Assembly (NCBI GenBank): GCA_015039315.1
Contig: WIDE01000048.1
Coordinates: 1,431 to 65,430 of the forward strand
Direction: 5' to 3'
From: Clavulina sp. PMI_390
Taxonomy: Eukaryota; Basidiomycota; Agaricomycetes; Cantharellales; Hydnaceae
Length of the DNA stretch: 64,000 nucleotides
The translations under genes and the position numbers were made by a program. Under the pieces are notes generated by a model. The model saw nothing but the letters and a program-made list of their open reading frames with translations. It searched no databases and was not told the origin of the DNA. Position 1 is the stretch's first letter, and each line of letters begins with the position of its first letter. Below, one piece after another: positions 49,979 through 63,730 of this stretch.

Positions 49979-52900
49979 TCATACTGCTATCGGGGCTGGG
50001 GCAGCGAGCACGGCAGCATTCCCGACAACAGTAGCCCTTGCCTGCACAACCTCGTTGATCTGGAAGACCGTCAGCGGGAAGACCGTCTGAAGGGTCTGCA
50101 TGTGACCAACAAGAGTATCAATCTTGCTATCAAGTGCCGCAATCGTCACGGGATCCGCGGTAATCTGCCTCTCCAGAATGAAGACATCGCATGCTGTCTT
50201 CCAGCAGTACCCAAGCAGCATGTCGAACTCGGAGTAGTCCACGCTGGAGCCCATGAGCTCGTTCGCGACGACAACGGTGGCTTCTGCAGCATGCAGGCGC
50301 TTGGCGTAGCTGATGGACTCGTCCTTTGCGGCGAGATAGTGCAAACGCATGGTGGCAGTGAGAGCCAGAGTGTGCACAAAGACGAGCTGAGCATTGACCG
50401 GAGCGGTGGGCGGCTGGGGAATCTCGCCCATTGCGCCAGTGTTGCGCGCGAAGGGGATGGAATTCGAGAAGCGCGCAATGGCGAAATCAACGGTGCGGAA
50501 AAGGGCAAAGGTCTGCTCGTTCATATTCGAAGCTGCAACACGGTTGGAGTCAGAAAATCTTGCCAAGAAAGGGATAGAAGCATAGAAGACGTACAATATC
50601 GCGAGCCAAGACGGCTAGCGCGCTCGAAGAGTGCGGAGGCCTTCAGCCGAAGGGTGAAAATAGTATCAGCACGCCCGGGCAGGCTGGTATCAGGTTGATA
50701 CAGGAACCTCAGAGTCCCGTAGTCAGACTCGTAGACCTCACCCTAATTCAAAACGTTGCAGTTAGCGTCCAGGATCGCCATCCGCCTGCGAAGCTTCTCG
50801 TACCTTCTCGTACTCCTCCAACGTCCGCGGCCAGACGGTCTCGATCTGCGAGAAGGAATCGCACTCGTCGGGAAGTGCAGCAGGAAGGTTGGTCATGATA
50901 CTGCCGCATCGATCCAGAAGGAAGATGTGCCAGACTATCACACGAAAGAAAGGAAGGTCAGCAAAACATGCTCCAAAAGAATGGCGTGGAAAAAATGAGC
51001 AGTCGGCGGGAGAAGTGTGGTAACATCAAGAAGAAGTAAGGGAAATGAACAGGAGTAACACGCGCAAAGGGTCTCAAAGAATCCCATCGAGATATCAATG
51101 GCACGAAAACGGAGAAGTACCAGAAAAGGCATGCTGGGTGGAGTTGAGTCGAAACCACATAACAAAACGGAGATGAAATGGGCAATCCCGACGGTGTTTG
51201 AGCCTCCACCAACAACTCGTCGCCACCCAACACTCCCACGTTATTTCCCCCCCCCATTCCCCCTGAGGGAAGTATATCCGCCAAGTGGGCGGGTATCCAA
51301 GGAGATGTATGGAAAGTCTGATACGTGGAGTTGCGCGGGCGCGGGGTTGCTGATGACAAAAACAAGGAAACCCGACTCCTTCGCGGGGAGCCTCCCGACA
51401 TTGAAAAAAGTAGAGTCGGCACGACACAAGAATTTCAATTCAGAAGCAGTGCAGTTGCTGAGGCTTCGGCAGAAGGGCGGCCGCCCTTCGATTCGCCAGC
51501 AGAGATGCCCCATCAAGGAAGTTTAGACGGAATGTGAATGATCAACGCCACCACGAAGCGCCCATCCCGGAATGATGGAGGGATGGAGCGGAATGACAAT
51601 CAAGGAACGGAACGGCGGAGAACGATGAGGTGGCGCGAGAGCCCACCAAAAGAAAGTAGAAAAGCTGCATCAAGTGAATCGAACAGGGTTGATGAAAAGG
51701 AAAAGATGGAGGGCTGGGCCAAGCTAGCTGCGCAATACGCAATTCGATCGGTGGAATAGAGTTGAGAGGGTAGTGATCTTCCCAGGACACGGCCGACTTG
51801 GGTGGGGGCATTGCTCGATTGAGCATCACACACCACTCAACAACCGATACAACAATCACAAAAACCAAATGGGGAAAGAGGGAGCCACTACGGTGGCAAT
51901 GAAACCGTTATGAACGGCGGGAAGGAAAACATTCAGGGCACTGGTGAGGTAAAATTACCACATGGGCTCTTTACCTGCAACAACCTCTTTCATTGAGGGT
52001 TTAATTCGTGTTCCGGAACCGACACGGGCGACGGGCCCGTGATCGAGATCCCCACAACACGAATGCATGAGAAGAAAACTGAAGCTCAAAAAGCCAAGGA
52101 ATGGGAAAAAGCCAGGAAAAAGAGGAGTAAAAAGAAAACCAGATAATTGGAGAGGAAATGATAAGGTAAAAGGGATTTGCAACAGCATGTACTCACAGGC
52201 TAATATCCGCTCTCCAATCTCAATCTGATCTTTGGGAGGCTCCAGCATGCTCCCCGCTCTCCGCACGCTCATGTTGGTCACGGTCCATGGAGCCTGCGTC
52301 CGTGCTGCAGCAGTGGACTCGCGGTTCTTGGGGTCCGACATGAATGGCGACGAGATCTGGTGGCTGCCACATGACACGGCAAACCGCGCAACCTGGATTT
52401 GCAAAGTGGTGTTGCAATAGTGGAGGAGGTGGAGAGAAAGACGGATGAGTAATTGGGTCGGGGAGAGGATGACACCAAGTTTCAATTGATGACAGGACGA
52501 CGAAGCAGAGGAGAAAAAAAACATTAGTCAGACTTGATTCCCAATACAGCGTGACTCATTGTGTGGAGGTAAAAAGAGATCCACAGCATCGGGGCGACGC
52601 GCGGCCGCCGATGAGGGATACGCCAAAAAGAGAAAGGAAACAAGCAACTCACTTGGCAGGTTTGATGGTAGGCCTCAATAAATCGCCCATTTTGGTACAG
52701 GTAAAATGCGATCAATGTTGAAGCTTGCACAAAGTTCCACAATCGGTCCGAATGTTCCAGCGATTCGCACTGTAAGATAGGACGGGTTTCAGGGTTCCCC
52801 GTAAGTTGTGAGGTAAGCATACCGATGGAGTACGGGGATCAGGATGGAAGGGAGAGTCCGAATGGAGGGGAGCGGGGCATCACACGTCAAGAAACGGTGG

Positions 52901-54490
52901 AGTGAGTGATCGAGGAAATGACAGTTGTTTGGTTCGACCAGGAACACGAGGAGAACATGGGGGTGTGTGCGTCAGTTTTTCTGGGTAAAATTGGGGGTAT
53001 TGAGCGGGAAGAAAGGGGGAAAATGACGTACCAAGCCTTGTCTTGCTCTTGACAGCAACCCTGCCTCGTACTGCCTCACAGAGTCGTCCCGTGAGATGTA
53101 GCAGGCCAGGAGATAGATAGCATCCATCAAACAAGGATGCGGCCGTTTCCTTGGGTCAGGATGCTGTACTGATTCGATGAAACGACCAACGTGCACATCA
53201 AAGTAATACCGCTGGCGCTGTGGCAGGAACAGGTTGAGGCTGATAATTTCAGTAATGATGATGGGCACATAGCCGCGGTATCACGCAGGTGACATCGGAC
53301 GCCCCAATATTGCATATTATCCGCAGGATGAGCACAAGGTGAGGGAGGGTCCAGCGTGGGTCCGGCGGTGAAGGAGGGATTTACGTAGAGAATGTTGATG
53401 TCAGTTATCACGTTCTGTTGATGACGCATAGGGCAAGAGAGACTGAAACATACAGATAACGCCTGCCTTGCTCGGTTGCCGTAATACAGTTGGGGTCCTG
53501 CATTGACCGAAGGCTCGTTTGGAAATTCAGATTCGAGCTTGTCGTCGAGCTGGCGATGGTTGCGCTCGGACCGGACGACGTCGCTCCTGATTGGCTACTC
53601 CCGTCTGCCGTGTCTACCTGCGCGAGGTTGTAGGATGAATGCGAGGGCGACGAGAAGAGCGACGCGCTGGAGGACGGGTCCATCTGTGCGGGCCCTGGCA
53701 GGCCTGTTGAGAGGTCTGTAGAGGATGAATTGGCGGCAGGCCAAGCCCCGTTTGCATCGTAGAGATCGATCGTGGACTGGAGGAAGGGGGACATCTGTGA
53801 CTGGTTGCCAGCGACGGTGATGAGCTGGGGGGCGATGGTGGAGGGGTCGTAGTCGAGGGAGGAGGAGAATGCGGAATCGCCATAGAGGGAGGAGGAGAAG
53901 ATGCCGATGGAGGTCGAGTCTGAGCCAACGAGGCCAAAGGGATCTGATGATGAGGCGTCCAGTGAGTCCTTGGTGTTGGCCCTGCTGGATTTGCCAGAGA
54001 GGGAGGGGGTCGCTGGATGACCACCGTTCGTCACGGAGGATGTGGAGGAGGCAGGGCTCGACCCAGAGCTTGCCCCACGGCCCTGGAGAGCAGTGAGCTT
54101 GGCTTCGAGGTGGGCAATGCGCTGCTGGAGGATCTGGGTCTTGCTGAGGGCCTTGCCGTTGTCGTATGAGCATTCGCTCTCGTTCCCGGCTCGGATGCAC
54201 TGGTGGCACACGGGCTTCCCAGCATCGCACTTGAGTTTACGCTTGCGGCAGGTTAGACTGTGCGAGAGAGAGAGAGGAGGAAGAGATGAGAGGGTGGAGA
54301 GTCAGAAAAGGGTGAAACATTGGGCGTAAATCGTCCCAGATACCGACCAAGCACTACCACGTTGAAGAGGGCCAGCCGTGTCACGGTTCTTGCCCTTGAG
54401 GGCAGAGGGTGCACGAAGAGACGAGGTCTCGTTGTCGGAATCGTCAGAGTATGAGGAGGTACCAGCACCAGCACCACGTAGACGAGGCAT
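49979..54490 (-). CDS. Zn(II)2Cys6 fungal transcription factor
   Basis: ATG 54490 to stop 49979, about nine exons. The first splice (near 54348/54249) completes the binuclear zinc cluster: AC-LTC-RKRKLKC-DAGKPVC-HQC-IRAGNESEC, six cysteines in C-x2-C-x6-C-x6-C-x2-C-x8-C spacing. A coiled coil follows (LSKTQILQQRIAHLEAKLTA), then about 200 Ser/Thr/Gly-rich residues. Later exons give the fungal-specific transcription factor domain: YYFDVHVGRFIESVQHPDPR, CLMDAIYLLACYISRDDSVR, LWNFVQASTLIAFYLYQNGR, FIEAYHQTCQ, VARFAVSCGSHQI, then, after an exon of FWHIFLLDR type, DTIFTLRLKASALFERASRL and AMGEIPQPPTAPVNAQLVFV. Nuclear DNA-binding regulator; the target genes cannot be told from sequence. Several introns here are longer than elsewhere. 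Confidence 0.88.
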
Positions 54491-55655
54491 GTTGTTGTAA
54501 GAGATAGTGCAAAAGGTAGTGACGAAGAGGAGGAGGGAGAAGAGGGCGGAGATGGGGAGGGAGAGAAACTGAGAGGGTTTAATGTAATCGGATTATGAAG
54601 TGTTTACCACCATTTTCAGTGTTGTATAATCCAAAACACAGCCACTATTGAGATCAGTTCTTTTGATGAGCGCTTGACGATCCCTTTTTCGTTCCTACAC
54701 ACGCATGCGCCAAAGACGCGATTTCTGGCATTATTTCCGGCAGCAAGAGGGCGCAGGCTGCCATGGACGTTTGGAGGTGGCATGTTAGCGCGCAGGACCA
54801 TGAGTTCCTCGACAGCTTGCTGACATTCCTCCTCGTTCTCCTATTTGTTCCCATTCATTTTCGATCATCGTCCACGTTTCCAGGGCTTAGTTTCGGGGCA
54901 ATTCAGAATTGGGTTGCTGTCTGTATCAGTGTATGCCTGTGGTCCACATGGTGCACAAATTGATTTCCCTTGATTGTCTAAGTTCATATGACTCATTTGT
55001 ACAGTCAGTCAGTCGCGGCAACAGGCTCCGCCACTCTGGTACTCCCCCATCCCACCCGCTCCCCTCCCTTCAACGCAACTTGTTACGGTCGTTGCCGGCG
55101 GGCAGACCTCTAGAGTCAGTTTTTTTTGACTGCCCATACCAACTGCGCTAATACATCAGACGTGTTTCAAATACATGAACCGACCAGCCTGTCAGGCAGT
55201 CGTGATGTCCCTGGTCCAGCCTCTCCATTATTTTTTGTCCACAAGAAACAGACACGGCGTAGTGGCGCTGCTGCTATGACTGTGCACTACGCGCGCGCTG
55301 TGATCTCTTCTCTCCTCTGCAAAAGAGGAGAGCTGGAGGCAGTGCTGTGAGAGAGCTTGCCATATCAGTGTAAATGGGGAATCGGCTCCCCACTGAATGG
55401 AAGCGATCAACGCAGCTCCCCGCTTGTCGTGAACTCTCTGGGTCTAGAAAGGGCGGAGACCACATTTTTCGGGGAACGATCGGTGTAGAATACAGAGCTG
55501 TCTAATGTAGTAAAAATTCATACACCGAGTGGTCGGCAGTCCTAAAGAGTGTGACAGGCGCGTCACACTCTGCATCGCCACCGTGTCACACATTTTTGCC
55601 AGCGAGGACACCAAAGTCACTGTAACACGTCGACACACACACCACAACCTCAGCC
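54491..55655. promoter_or_regulatory. Divergent spacer between the Zn2Cys6 gene and WBP1
   Basis: 1.2 kb with no recognised gene. It holds the upstream regions of both genes. A short inverted pair, AGAGGAGAG around 55320 and CTCTCCTC just before it, could form a small hairpin. Confidence 0.4.
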
Positions 55656-58600
55656 ATGAAAGTCGCTGCAGTCGTCGGGAGCCTTTTCGTCGCCGGCGCA
55701 TATGCTCTCTCGAGCTCTGGAAGCTCGGTTCTCGTCCTCTTAGAGCCTAAACTCAAACGCGATGACTTTTCGCTCTTCTTTGGTGGCCTAGAAGGTGCTG
55801 CGCGATACTTTTCCTGCGGTCTTTGATGCATGCTCACAAATTTCTTCGCTGCGTATCACCCCACTTTTGCACTTGTTTCTTGGCCCTGCATCGCATAACT
55901 GCGGTGGTGCATACGCTCGCTCGCTCTCGTGATGACGGGGCATATGACATGACAATAATACATTTGTGTACATGTTACCCATGCCCAAATATAGAGCGAG
56001 GATTCAACTTGACATTCCGCTCACCAAAAGATGTGGCGCCAGCCGTAGCGGAATTCGGCGTCCCATCCTTCGACCACGTCATTCTTTTTGCACCGACAAC
56101 TAAAAGTGAGTTGGTCGGAGTCAAAAGTCATCGGGCCATCGTCATCTGTTCGGAGGTCCATTGATAAACTTGCTGACGATCCCACCCACTTCTTTTGGCC
56201 CGTTCTTTTATTGCTCTTGAAATTGGGGAATTGGTCTTCTCTGCCGCACCACTGCGCAATCTTCGTCTGGCGCATCCTCCATCACGGTTCCGTTGCGCTT
56301 CCGCGATTCTTTCCCCCGTGTCCCGGCTGCCGAACTCTACTGGGACGCACTGCCCCCTCTCGCGCTCGCTCGTTCCCCCGGCCCCGTTGATAATGACACA
56401 ATCGCCTCGGCCTCCGCTCGCTGCTGGTCTTCTGATGGTGACTTCTTCTGATTTGCATCGACAATGACGTCGCTCTCGTCACACCGACATTTCGCGCATT
56501 CATCTCCACTCCCTCGCTCGCTGCGCCCTAACACAGCTTTGCCGACGGACCTCTCCCCGCAGCAAATCGTCTCTTGGCTCTCCGCCCCCAAGCCGGTCAA
56601 CTTTTTGATTGCACTGAGCCCAAGCAATACTCAACTCTCCACACTCGCTTCTGAATTTTCTCTTTCTGTTGCTCCTCCCAATACTCCTCTGCTTTCGCAT
56701 TTCCCGGCCCGTGATGGTCCTCATACCGTCATTCCAATCTCAGCCTCCTCGAGCCCGGTCCTCGGCGCAAAAGGCTACGATTCACCAATCCTCTACGAAG
56801 GCACCGCCTGGTACCCCGCAGCGAACCCACTGATCGTCCCGATCCTGAACGCGCCTCCGGAGTCTGTCGCCACCGATACGGAATCGGACAGGTCCGGAGC
56901 GGATGTCCTTGTGGATGCCGCTGACAAGGGAGGCGAGGGGCTGTGGGCCGGTCCCGAACTCCAAGTTGTCACTGGCTTCCAGACATATGTGGGTGGTCTA
57001 GGCAATGCTCCCAGCGGAAGCGGTGGCCGTGTGGTCTGGGCTGGCGGTGTGAGCCTCTTCAAGGATGAATTCATGAAGGGTACCGTTGCGTGAGTGTTCT
57101 GTCACCCTTTTGTGAAATGGAAGCAATTGCTGCTGCCTGGTGTTATTATTATCTTTATTTTATTTTTTTCTGGGTCGTTCCTTTTTTTCCCCTTTAATTT
57201 TACCTTCCCGCTCTCTATCCTCGTTTTTTCCATGCTTTCGCCCCACTTCGCCGCTGAGCAGCATGGGACGTGCGTTTGATTTGCTGCTATCACTTTCATT
57301 TTTGGGCGTTATTGGGGGTGAACGCGAGGGATGGCTGTGTTCTTCGCTTTTCAGGAGTAATTGCGGTTCTCCTATCCCCACTCCTCACGGCAATCTGCTT
57401 TGCACTGACGGTGCACATGCATCAGATGAGTCATCGCCGACGATTGGTTCACGAAGCGCCCGTACTTTGGGGCCTTACGCCGCGCTGTCGGCTAAGAGGG
57501 GGAAAGTATGCTCGGTACACCGATTGCGAGGATCCCCCGAGCAGTCAATCCAGTCCCATGGATCGTCATCTCCGTCTACTCCTCTCACGTCTCCGGTTTT
57601 ACGGTCGCCACGAGGTTGGAAGCGTCCCCATCATCAGACTCCGCCACCTCCACCTCCACACGCTTCAGTTCCCCTTTACCTCCACTTCCACACCTCCTGA
57701 TATTCGTTCCCTTTATTTCTTTTTTGTTTTTGGGGAGCTGGGTGCCGCTTCTGTTTCATTTCACGCGTCGTCATCGTCGGCGGAGCCGTGATTACTTCGA
57801 AACCGGCGAAACGAGTTTATTGCGACTCGCAGTCAGTTGGGGCCTGCGTTGCCACCTCCCTACGGAAGCGCACCAAATTGTTCGTCAGGCTTCGTGTCAT
57901 CTCAGCCACTCATGACACTCGGCGGCCGCCCGATGTTGATCACATCCTGAAACCTCCGTCTAACACTATGGAGCAAACTGATGCCGGGACAGAATTTCTC
58001 CCGAGATAGTTGCGCCATCTTGTTTGATCGAAATCCTTTGTGATGAACCTGGCTTCTTTCAGGCCTTTTTTTCCTGGTTGATCATTTGTCCCTTTCTCCT
58101 TTACGTTTTTGTTTTGCGGATGATGCTCCCATTTATCAAAAGATATGTGGTAATATTCCCAAAGCGGACTTTTTGTTGTTTCTTTTCTTCTTCGTAATAG
58201 GAGATGTCTGCCTGCAAACGCGAGGTGATACTGACCATTTTTGTATTCTCTTCTCATGGCCCCTGCTCTTCCTGCAACGCTGTGGATATCATGTGGATCC
58301 ACCAATTCTCCCATCTCATCTGCCGCCACGGTATTACCCTCGCGTACCCACACAACCGACCCTCAATAATTGTTGCCTCTCGTTGGCAACCACCCACCTG
58401 GCTTATTTCTTTCACGAACACCTCCACACGTGGGCCGCACAACATATACTGCGCACTTCCCAAAACCTGGACTGAACGGCTGATATATTTTCGCCGTGGA
58501 AAATCATGCATGCCCTTCCATCGAATGGATCTTCTGCTCGGCCGAATCAATGATCACCTGCGCCTTGGCGCTTCTTTCTCCCCACAAACAATGGTGTCAT

Positions 58601-59707
58601 TCTGGACCACATCTTTTCCCAATAATGATGACTCATCCTCCCGCCGATCGTTGCAACGGCGACCACCACCAATTCATTGGTCGTGCTTATCTTTGATGGC
58701 GCTCCCCGCTCTCATGGCTCCCGTTTGTGTATCATGTAAATCTTTCGATCATTCACGGCCTCGGTCCTGTTCATGCCGTGTTCTTCCTCGTTCACCGTCT
58801 CGCCTCGATCCTCGGTCGGTCTGGTGCGCCCGAACCCGCCCTTCGCTGTTTCATTCCACCATTGGGCGCCGCAATGTAGCACCAGCAATGCCCAACTCGC
58901 CAAGGACGTCTCCGAGTGGGCGTTCCAGTCTTCCAATGTTGCCCGAATCGTGGAGGCAAACCATTACGTTTCGGGAGACAAGACCATGACACCAAGAGAC
59001 AAATACACCATCAATACTCAGGTTTGTCCGCATCTTTCGCATCTTTTTTTTTATGTCATTTCTTCTGACGCAGCCCCACTGATGACGGACATCGGTCATT
59101 CTTAACCCCGTTTCTACGCCGTGTTTCTCTTATCAAAATCTAGGTGACTTTCGAGATCCACGTCCAAACTTGGTCGTCCACGTTGGGCGACTGGGTTGAC
59201 GATGCTCCCACGGCAACAGGCGCTCCGTTGGAAGATCTCCAGCTCGAGTTCACCATGCTTGACCCGCACATTCGGGCCTCACTGCTCCCAGTTGCAGGCA
59301 AGCCTGGCTGGTACAGCGTTTCTTTCCGGGCTCCGGACCGTCATGGTGTCTTCAAGTTCTTGGTTGACTGGAGACGTAAAGGGTGAGTGCGCGTACACGT
59401 CTTTTCCTGCTTGCCGCGGCGGGAACTGCACCAGTTTTTGGTGGCTTAGCCAATTGACTGATCTATTTGTGGTTCCTTTATCTACTCGCTTTCGGTCTCT
59501 AGGTACACCAACCTGCATTACTCTCACACCGTTTCTGTCGTTCCTAAGCGACACGATGAGTACGACCGCTTCGTCAGTGCTGCTTGGCCCTATTATGCTG
59601 GCGCTATCAGCACCAGCATTGGATTCATCGTCTTCAGCGTCATCTACTTGGGTGGTGAAGTGGATCGCAAGACAAAGGGCAAGAGCAAGAGTGCCAAGGC
59701 TGAGTAG
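55656..59707 (+). CDS. WBP1: WBP1/OST48, subunit of the oligosaccharyltransferase complex
   Basis: ATG 55656 opens a signal peptide (MKVAAVVGSLFVAGAYALSS) then SVLVLLEPKLKRDDFSLFFG. Exon 2 (55995-56105) gives ERGFNLTFRSPKDVAPAVAE and FDHVILFAPTTK. Exon 3 (56537-57089) gives LSPQQIVSWLSAPKPVNFLI, GYDSPILYEGTAWYP and VVWAGGVSLFKDEFMKGTVA. Then comes an intron of 1,790 bases before NAQLAKDVSEWAFQSSNVAR, VTFEIHVQTW, DLQLEFTMLDPHIRASLLPV, HGVFKFLVDWRRKGYTNLHY and the C-terminal membrane helix YYAGAISTSIGFIVFSVIYL with a Lys-rich ER-retention-type tail. This is the whole OST48 order. The subunit helps transfer the glycan to nascent proteins in the ER. Introns of 200, 431 and 1,790 bases are far longer than in other genes here. 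Confidence 0.92.
57232..57700 (+). CDS. Coding-like frame inside the long WBP1 intron
   Basis: Lies wholly within the 1,790-base intron of WBP1 and on the same strand. ATG 57232 reads MLSPHFAAEQHGT, a GTGCGT..TTTTCAG intron (about 57271-57355) joins in phase to SNCGSPIPTPHGNLLCTDGA, RSARTLGPYAALSAKRGK, and after an optional GTATGC..CCAG intron to SHGSSSPSTPLTSPVLRSPR and a TPPPPPPHASVP run. The Ser/Pro composition and splice signals look like a real fungal protein, but no family is recognised and other frames over the same bases are also open. It could be a nested gene, a relic carried in by an insertion, or chance. Confidence 0.3.
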
Positions 59708-62695
59708 AGGATAATCTAGTTGTATCTCCTTCGTTGATCCGCTATCGCACCTTCTGTCGAAACGCAGGGGCGGCCGTCGTGTATACGGTCGTTTCCAGTG
59801 GTTCTTGTATCTTATTGAGCCAACTTCATTCCTTCCAATGTTATCGTTGTTGCGAGTGACCACTTCTGAACAACCCTAGTGGTAATTAGTCACAGTAACC
59901 TGCATAAATCCGTTCTCTGGCTACTCGCGTGTCCACGGACAAGCTTCAACAGGGATCTCCATGGAGCAACTTTATCCTCTATAGAGTCTCCATCTCCTTG
60001 GACGGGCGAACCACCGCGCTATTCCCATACGGAAAGCATCTACTATTCTCTCTCCATCTAAATCCACATCAGATAAGCTCCCGTCCACCGAAGTTCCCGC
60101 GCCAGGATCGTGGACGGCGATACGGGATCGGCGCCCGCTCCAACAACCATCATAAGCCTGTCAGACATTCGGCGTTCGGGTCAGATTTCTTTAATCGTAC
60201 GGGGGAATGTGCCCTGGCTCATAGTCAGAGGGTAGAACCAGTGACTCAGTGGGGTCATTGGGCCGGGCTCTGAATGTCTGGACGTTCCAGCGCCAAGAAA
60301 CATGGGATCAATCCGTTGTCTTGTTCTCATTCTCCGTCCCTGCCTTTCTTGCCCTCCTTTGGAAGCTGCAAACCACCTCCAGCGGTTAGTTGCGGCAGTA
60401 ACCTCCAAGTATATAGCATTAGTGGTTTGCACGACTCTTTTTTGCTCCATCTGGGATAGCGTGGCATTCTCCCAAGCATCGATCAAATTACAGGTCGATC
60501 GAGGAAAATGCCGCGGCTCCTGAGAATTTTCTATTGGTGTAATCCATCGGCGGAGCTCCATTGGATCTAAATCTAGACTTGCTGAAGTCCTCTACACGTA
60601 AGGGAACTAAGGCTTTTCACTCTGGCTCCCAGAACATGGTCCCGGATACGCTGGCAATCACGCTTCTTTCTCGACTTCCCTTCTTAACCGCGAGCCGCAG
60701 GGTGTCGCTTCACAAAGTGATGTGATGGCCAATCATAATCACGCGGGTGTAAATTCTGCGGGATTGATCGACGCGGCGCTCCGTTTGAGGTTCTTGGGTA
60801 AAGGTGCCAGTGAAACAAATTGGAAAAGGAGCAAAATTCCGCTCATCAGAATAAGCTGGCCATGAGGTTGAGGGTCGATACAGTATATTGATCATCTGGT
60901 CGTACGGTCCGGGCCGTGGCTTGACCCATCAAGGGGCAATGAGCCAGTGGTGCTTGTGATGATTCTCATCCCGTTCTATACATTAGGCATTTTCAACACT
61001 CGTTGAAACAATCAGCTGCACGTATGGCGTTGGGCACCGGCTTTCATGAAAGCTCCTCTCATTCAAGGAGAGAGCCTGGAGACTCTGTTGATTATCTCAG
61101 TGCCGAGTTTGCCGGATAGGCGTAACTGAATCTTAACGAATTAATGGGCGCTCGAGTGAACGATATTCCTACAGAGGCTTGAGATATTCCCCTATCAACA
61201 GCTCTCATCGTAGGGTTAGTGGTATTACTATTCAGGGATGGAAAGCACTCATGATGAATTGGCAATCACCACAAGGTTGGTGGTGTGCCCTGCGCTACTG
61301 CCATGCAATGCCAAGATCGTACCGTTTGACGAAAAGAGCATGCACTAACGCTAGCTTGAGAGCCAAATGCGAAGAAGATTATGCGGCTATTTTATTAGTG
61401 TGTATACAAGAAATATTGGGGACGTGGCAGGCCGACGAGAACGGAAAAGCTCGGCACAGGCTGAACCCCATACTCACCCATGGCAAGCCGTCGCTTCCAA
61501 GCCAGCCTCTACTCTTCTCACTGGCGAGGTGATCTTCTTCCACGAAGGGGGCTAGGCGAAGGGGCGAGTTGAGGGGAAGCAGTTGGCACGGGAGGCCCAA
61601 TGAGAGGGGGAAAGAAAGGGGGATATGAGACCACTGTTACCTAACAGCGACCAGACGAAGGGGAGTAAATTCCTAACGAGCATGAGGGCCAGTTCAGTGC
61701 AGTAAGGGGGCTATGATGTACCTCTTCCTCAAGGGCCTGGGCGGTTAGGGCCATGGGCCAGGTCTGGGTCAGCAGCTCGTGCATCGAAGCGGAGGGGCAG
61801 CTATTGTTGGGTTCTAGCGGCCTCCCCTACTCCAAAGCTTCGCCGCCTCGTGTGGAGAGAAGGTCTAAGTGGGCCTACTCACCGACAGATCGCAAGGGCA
61901 AATTGGTGGCCTCTTGTGGGCGAGAATGGACTCTTCGCGTATTGGTCTGACTACCCCCTTTGATGTGGGCCAAAGCGTGGGGGAGCACTCCGTTTTTTTG
62001 GCGACGCTACAGCGGTAGCGTTATTATGATCCCTCCAGCGAGGGAAATATCATGTGCGGGAAGCCGGGCGTAGATGGATAGTAGGGGCTGAGGTTCGAGC
62101 AAGTTGTAAGGAGGGGTGACCGAGCTTGCAGTTTGGGAAAGCTTCACCATTCCCATCTAGCATAGTAGAGAAGAGTTTTCAAGCCAAGCAAGGGTCATTC
62201 AGACGATTTCTGCTTAAAAAAATCGCCAGCTCAAGCCATGGTAATGCAGTAGTGGTGGTTGGACAGTTTTTTAGAGTGACCTGGTAAGGTAGCCTGTCTC
62301 GCACCTAAATTATAGGTTACATGAGGTAAAGAGATATCTTAGCGCACAGCAGGCGAAGGTGGCAGTGAGACTGCCATCAGATATAGGGGTTCAAAGCCCC
62401 GATCGCAAGGTGTGATGGCGTTGATGACGGCGGTCAGGATCATCATAGGCTGATAGCTGGCATCAGGTCGTAGCAATCTTCGAACCCAGGAACAAGCTGA
62501 GAGACGGGTTAAAGGCTCTAGTTGCGCGCTCAAATTCTCCTCTCCCCTTTCGCTTTCTTCAACTTGAACACCGTGTTCCAGCCGCAGGCTCGGCGCTTAA
62601 TCAAAGTCGTCAACAACAACCGACTACGACCACTCAACTTGCTTCTCCATCTCACGCCTTTTCTATTATCACGACCCCACAACTAATACTACATC
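59708..62695. other. Three-kilobase stretch with few signs of genes
   Basis: After WBP1 and before the Rab gene. One coding-like relic is listed separately (59929-60862). From about 61000 to 62600 I see only short frames and G-rich purine stretches (61550-61720). No retroelement motifs or terminal repeats were found. The last 100 bases before 62696 are C/T-rich and are probably the Rab promoter or leader. Confidence 0.45.
59929..60862 (+). pseudogene. Coding-like relic, unrecognised
   Basis: One plus-strand frame is open from 59929 to 60459 except for a single TGA at 60271-60273; it reads FPRQDRGRRYGIGARSNNHH, KPVRHSAFGSDFFNRTGECA before the stop and SSAKKHGINPLSCSHSPSLP after it. Farther on, another frame (about 60620-60862) reads LLNREPQGVASQSDVMANHN, HAGVNSAGLIDAALRLRFLG. 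Possible short introns connect the parts but I could not make one clean model, and there is no ATG at the left end. A minus-strand frame at 60181-60561 is also open. Either a dead gene or noise. Confidence 0.25.

Positions 62696-63730
<1,035 letters not shown>

Noticed and set aside
53503..54329. Several Arg-rich frames opposite or overlapping the Zn2Cys6 gene
   Set aside because: They are shadows of the long second exon, which carries the zinc cluster and coiled coil.
58204..58989. 261-codon plus-strand frame ending inside WBP1
   Set aside because: It overlaps the WBP1 exon that begins at 58880 in another frame, has no domain, and is mostly intron sequence.
62339..62410. tRNA-like element with GGTTCAAAGCC and a TGGCA/TGCCA stem
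   Set aside because: The B-box-like run and a possible anticodon stem are there, but no matching acceptor stem or D-arm could be built, and the loop GTGAGAC is atypical. A covariance-model scan would settle it.
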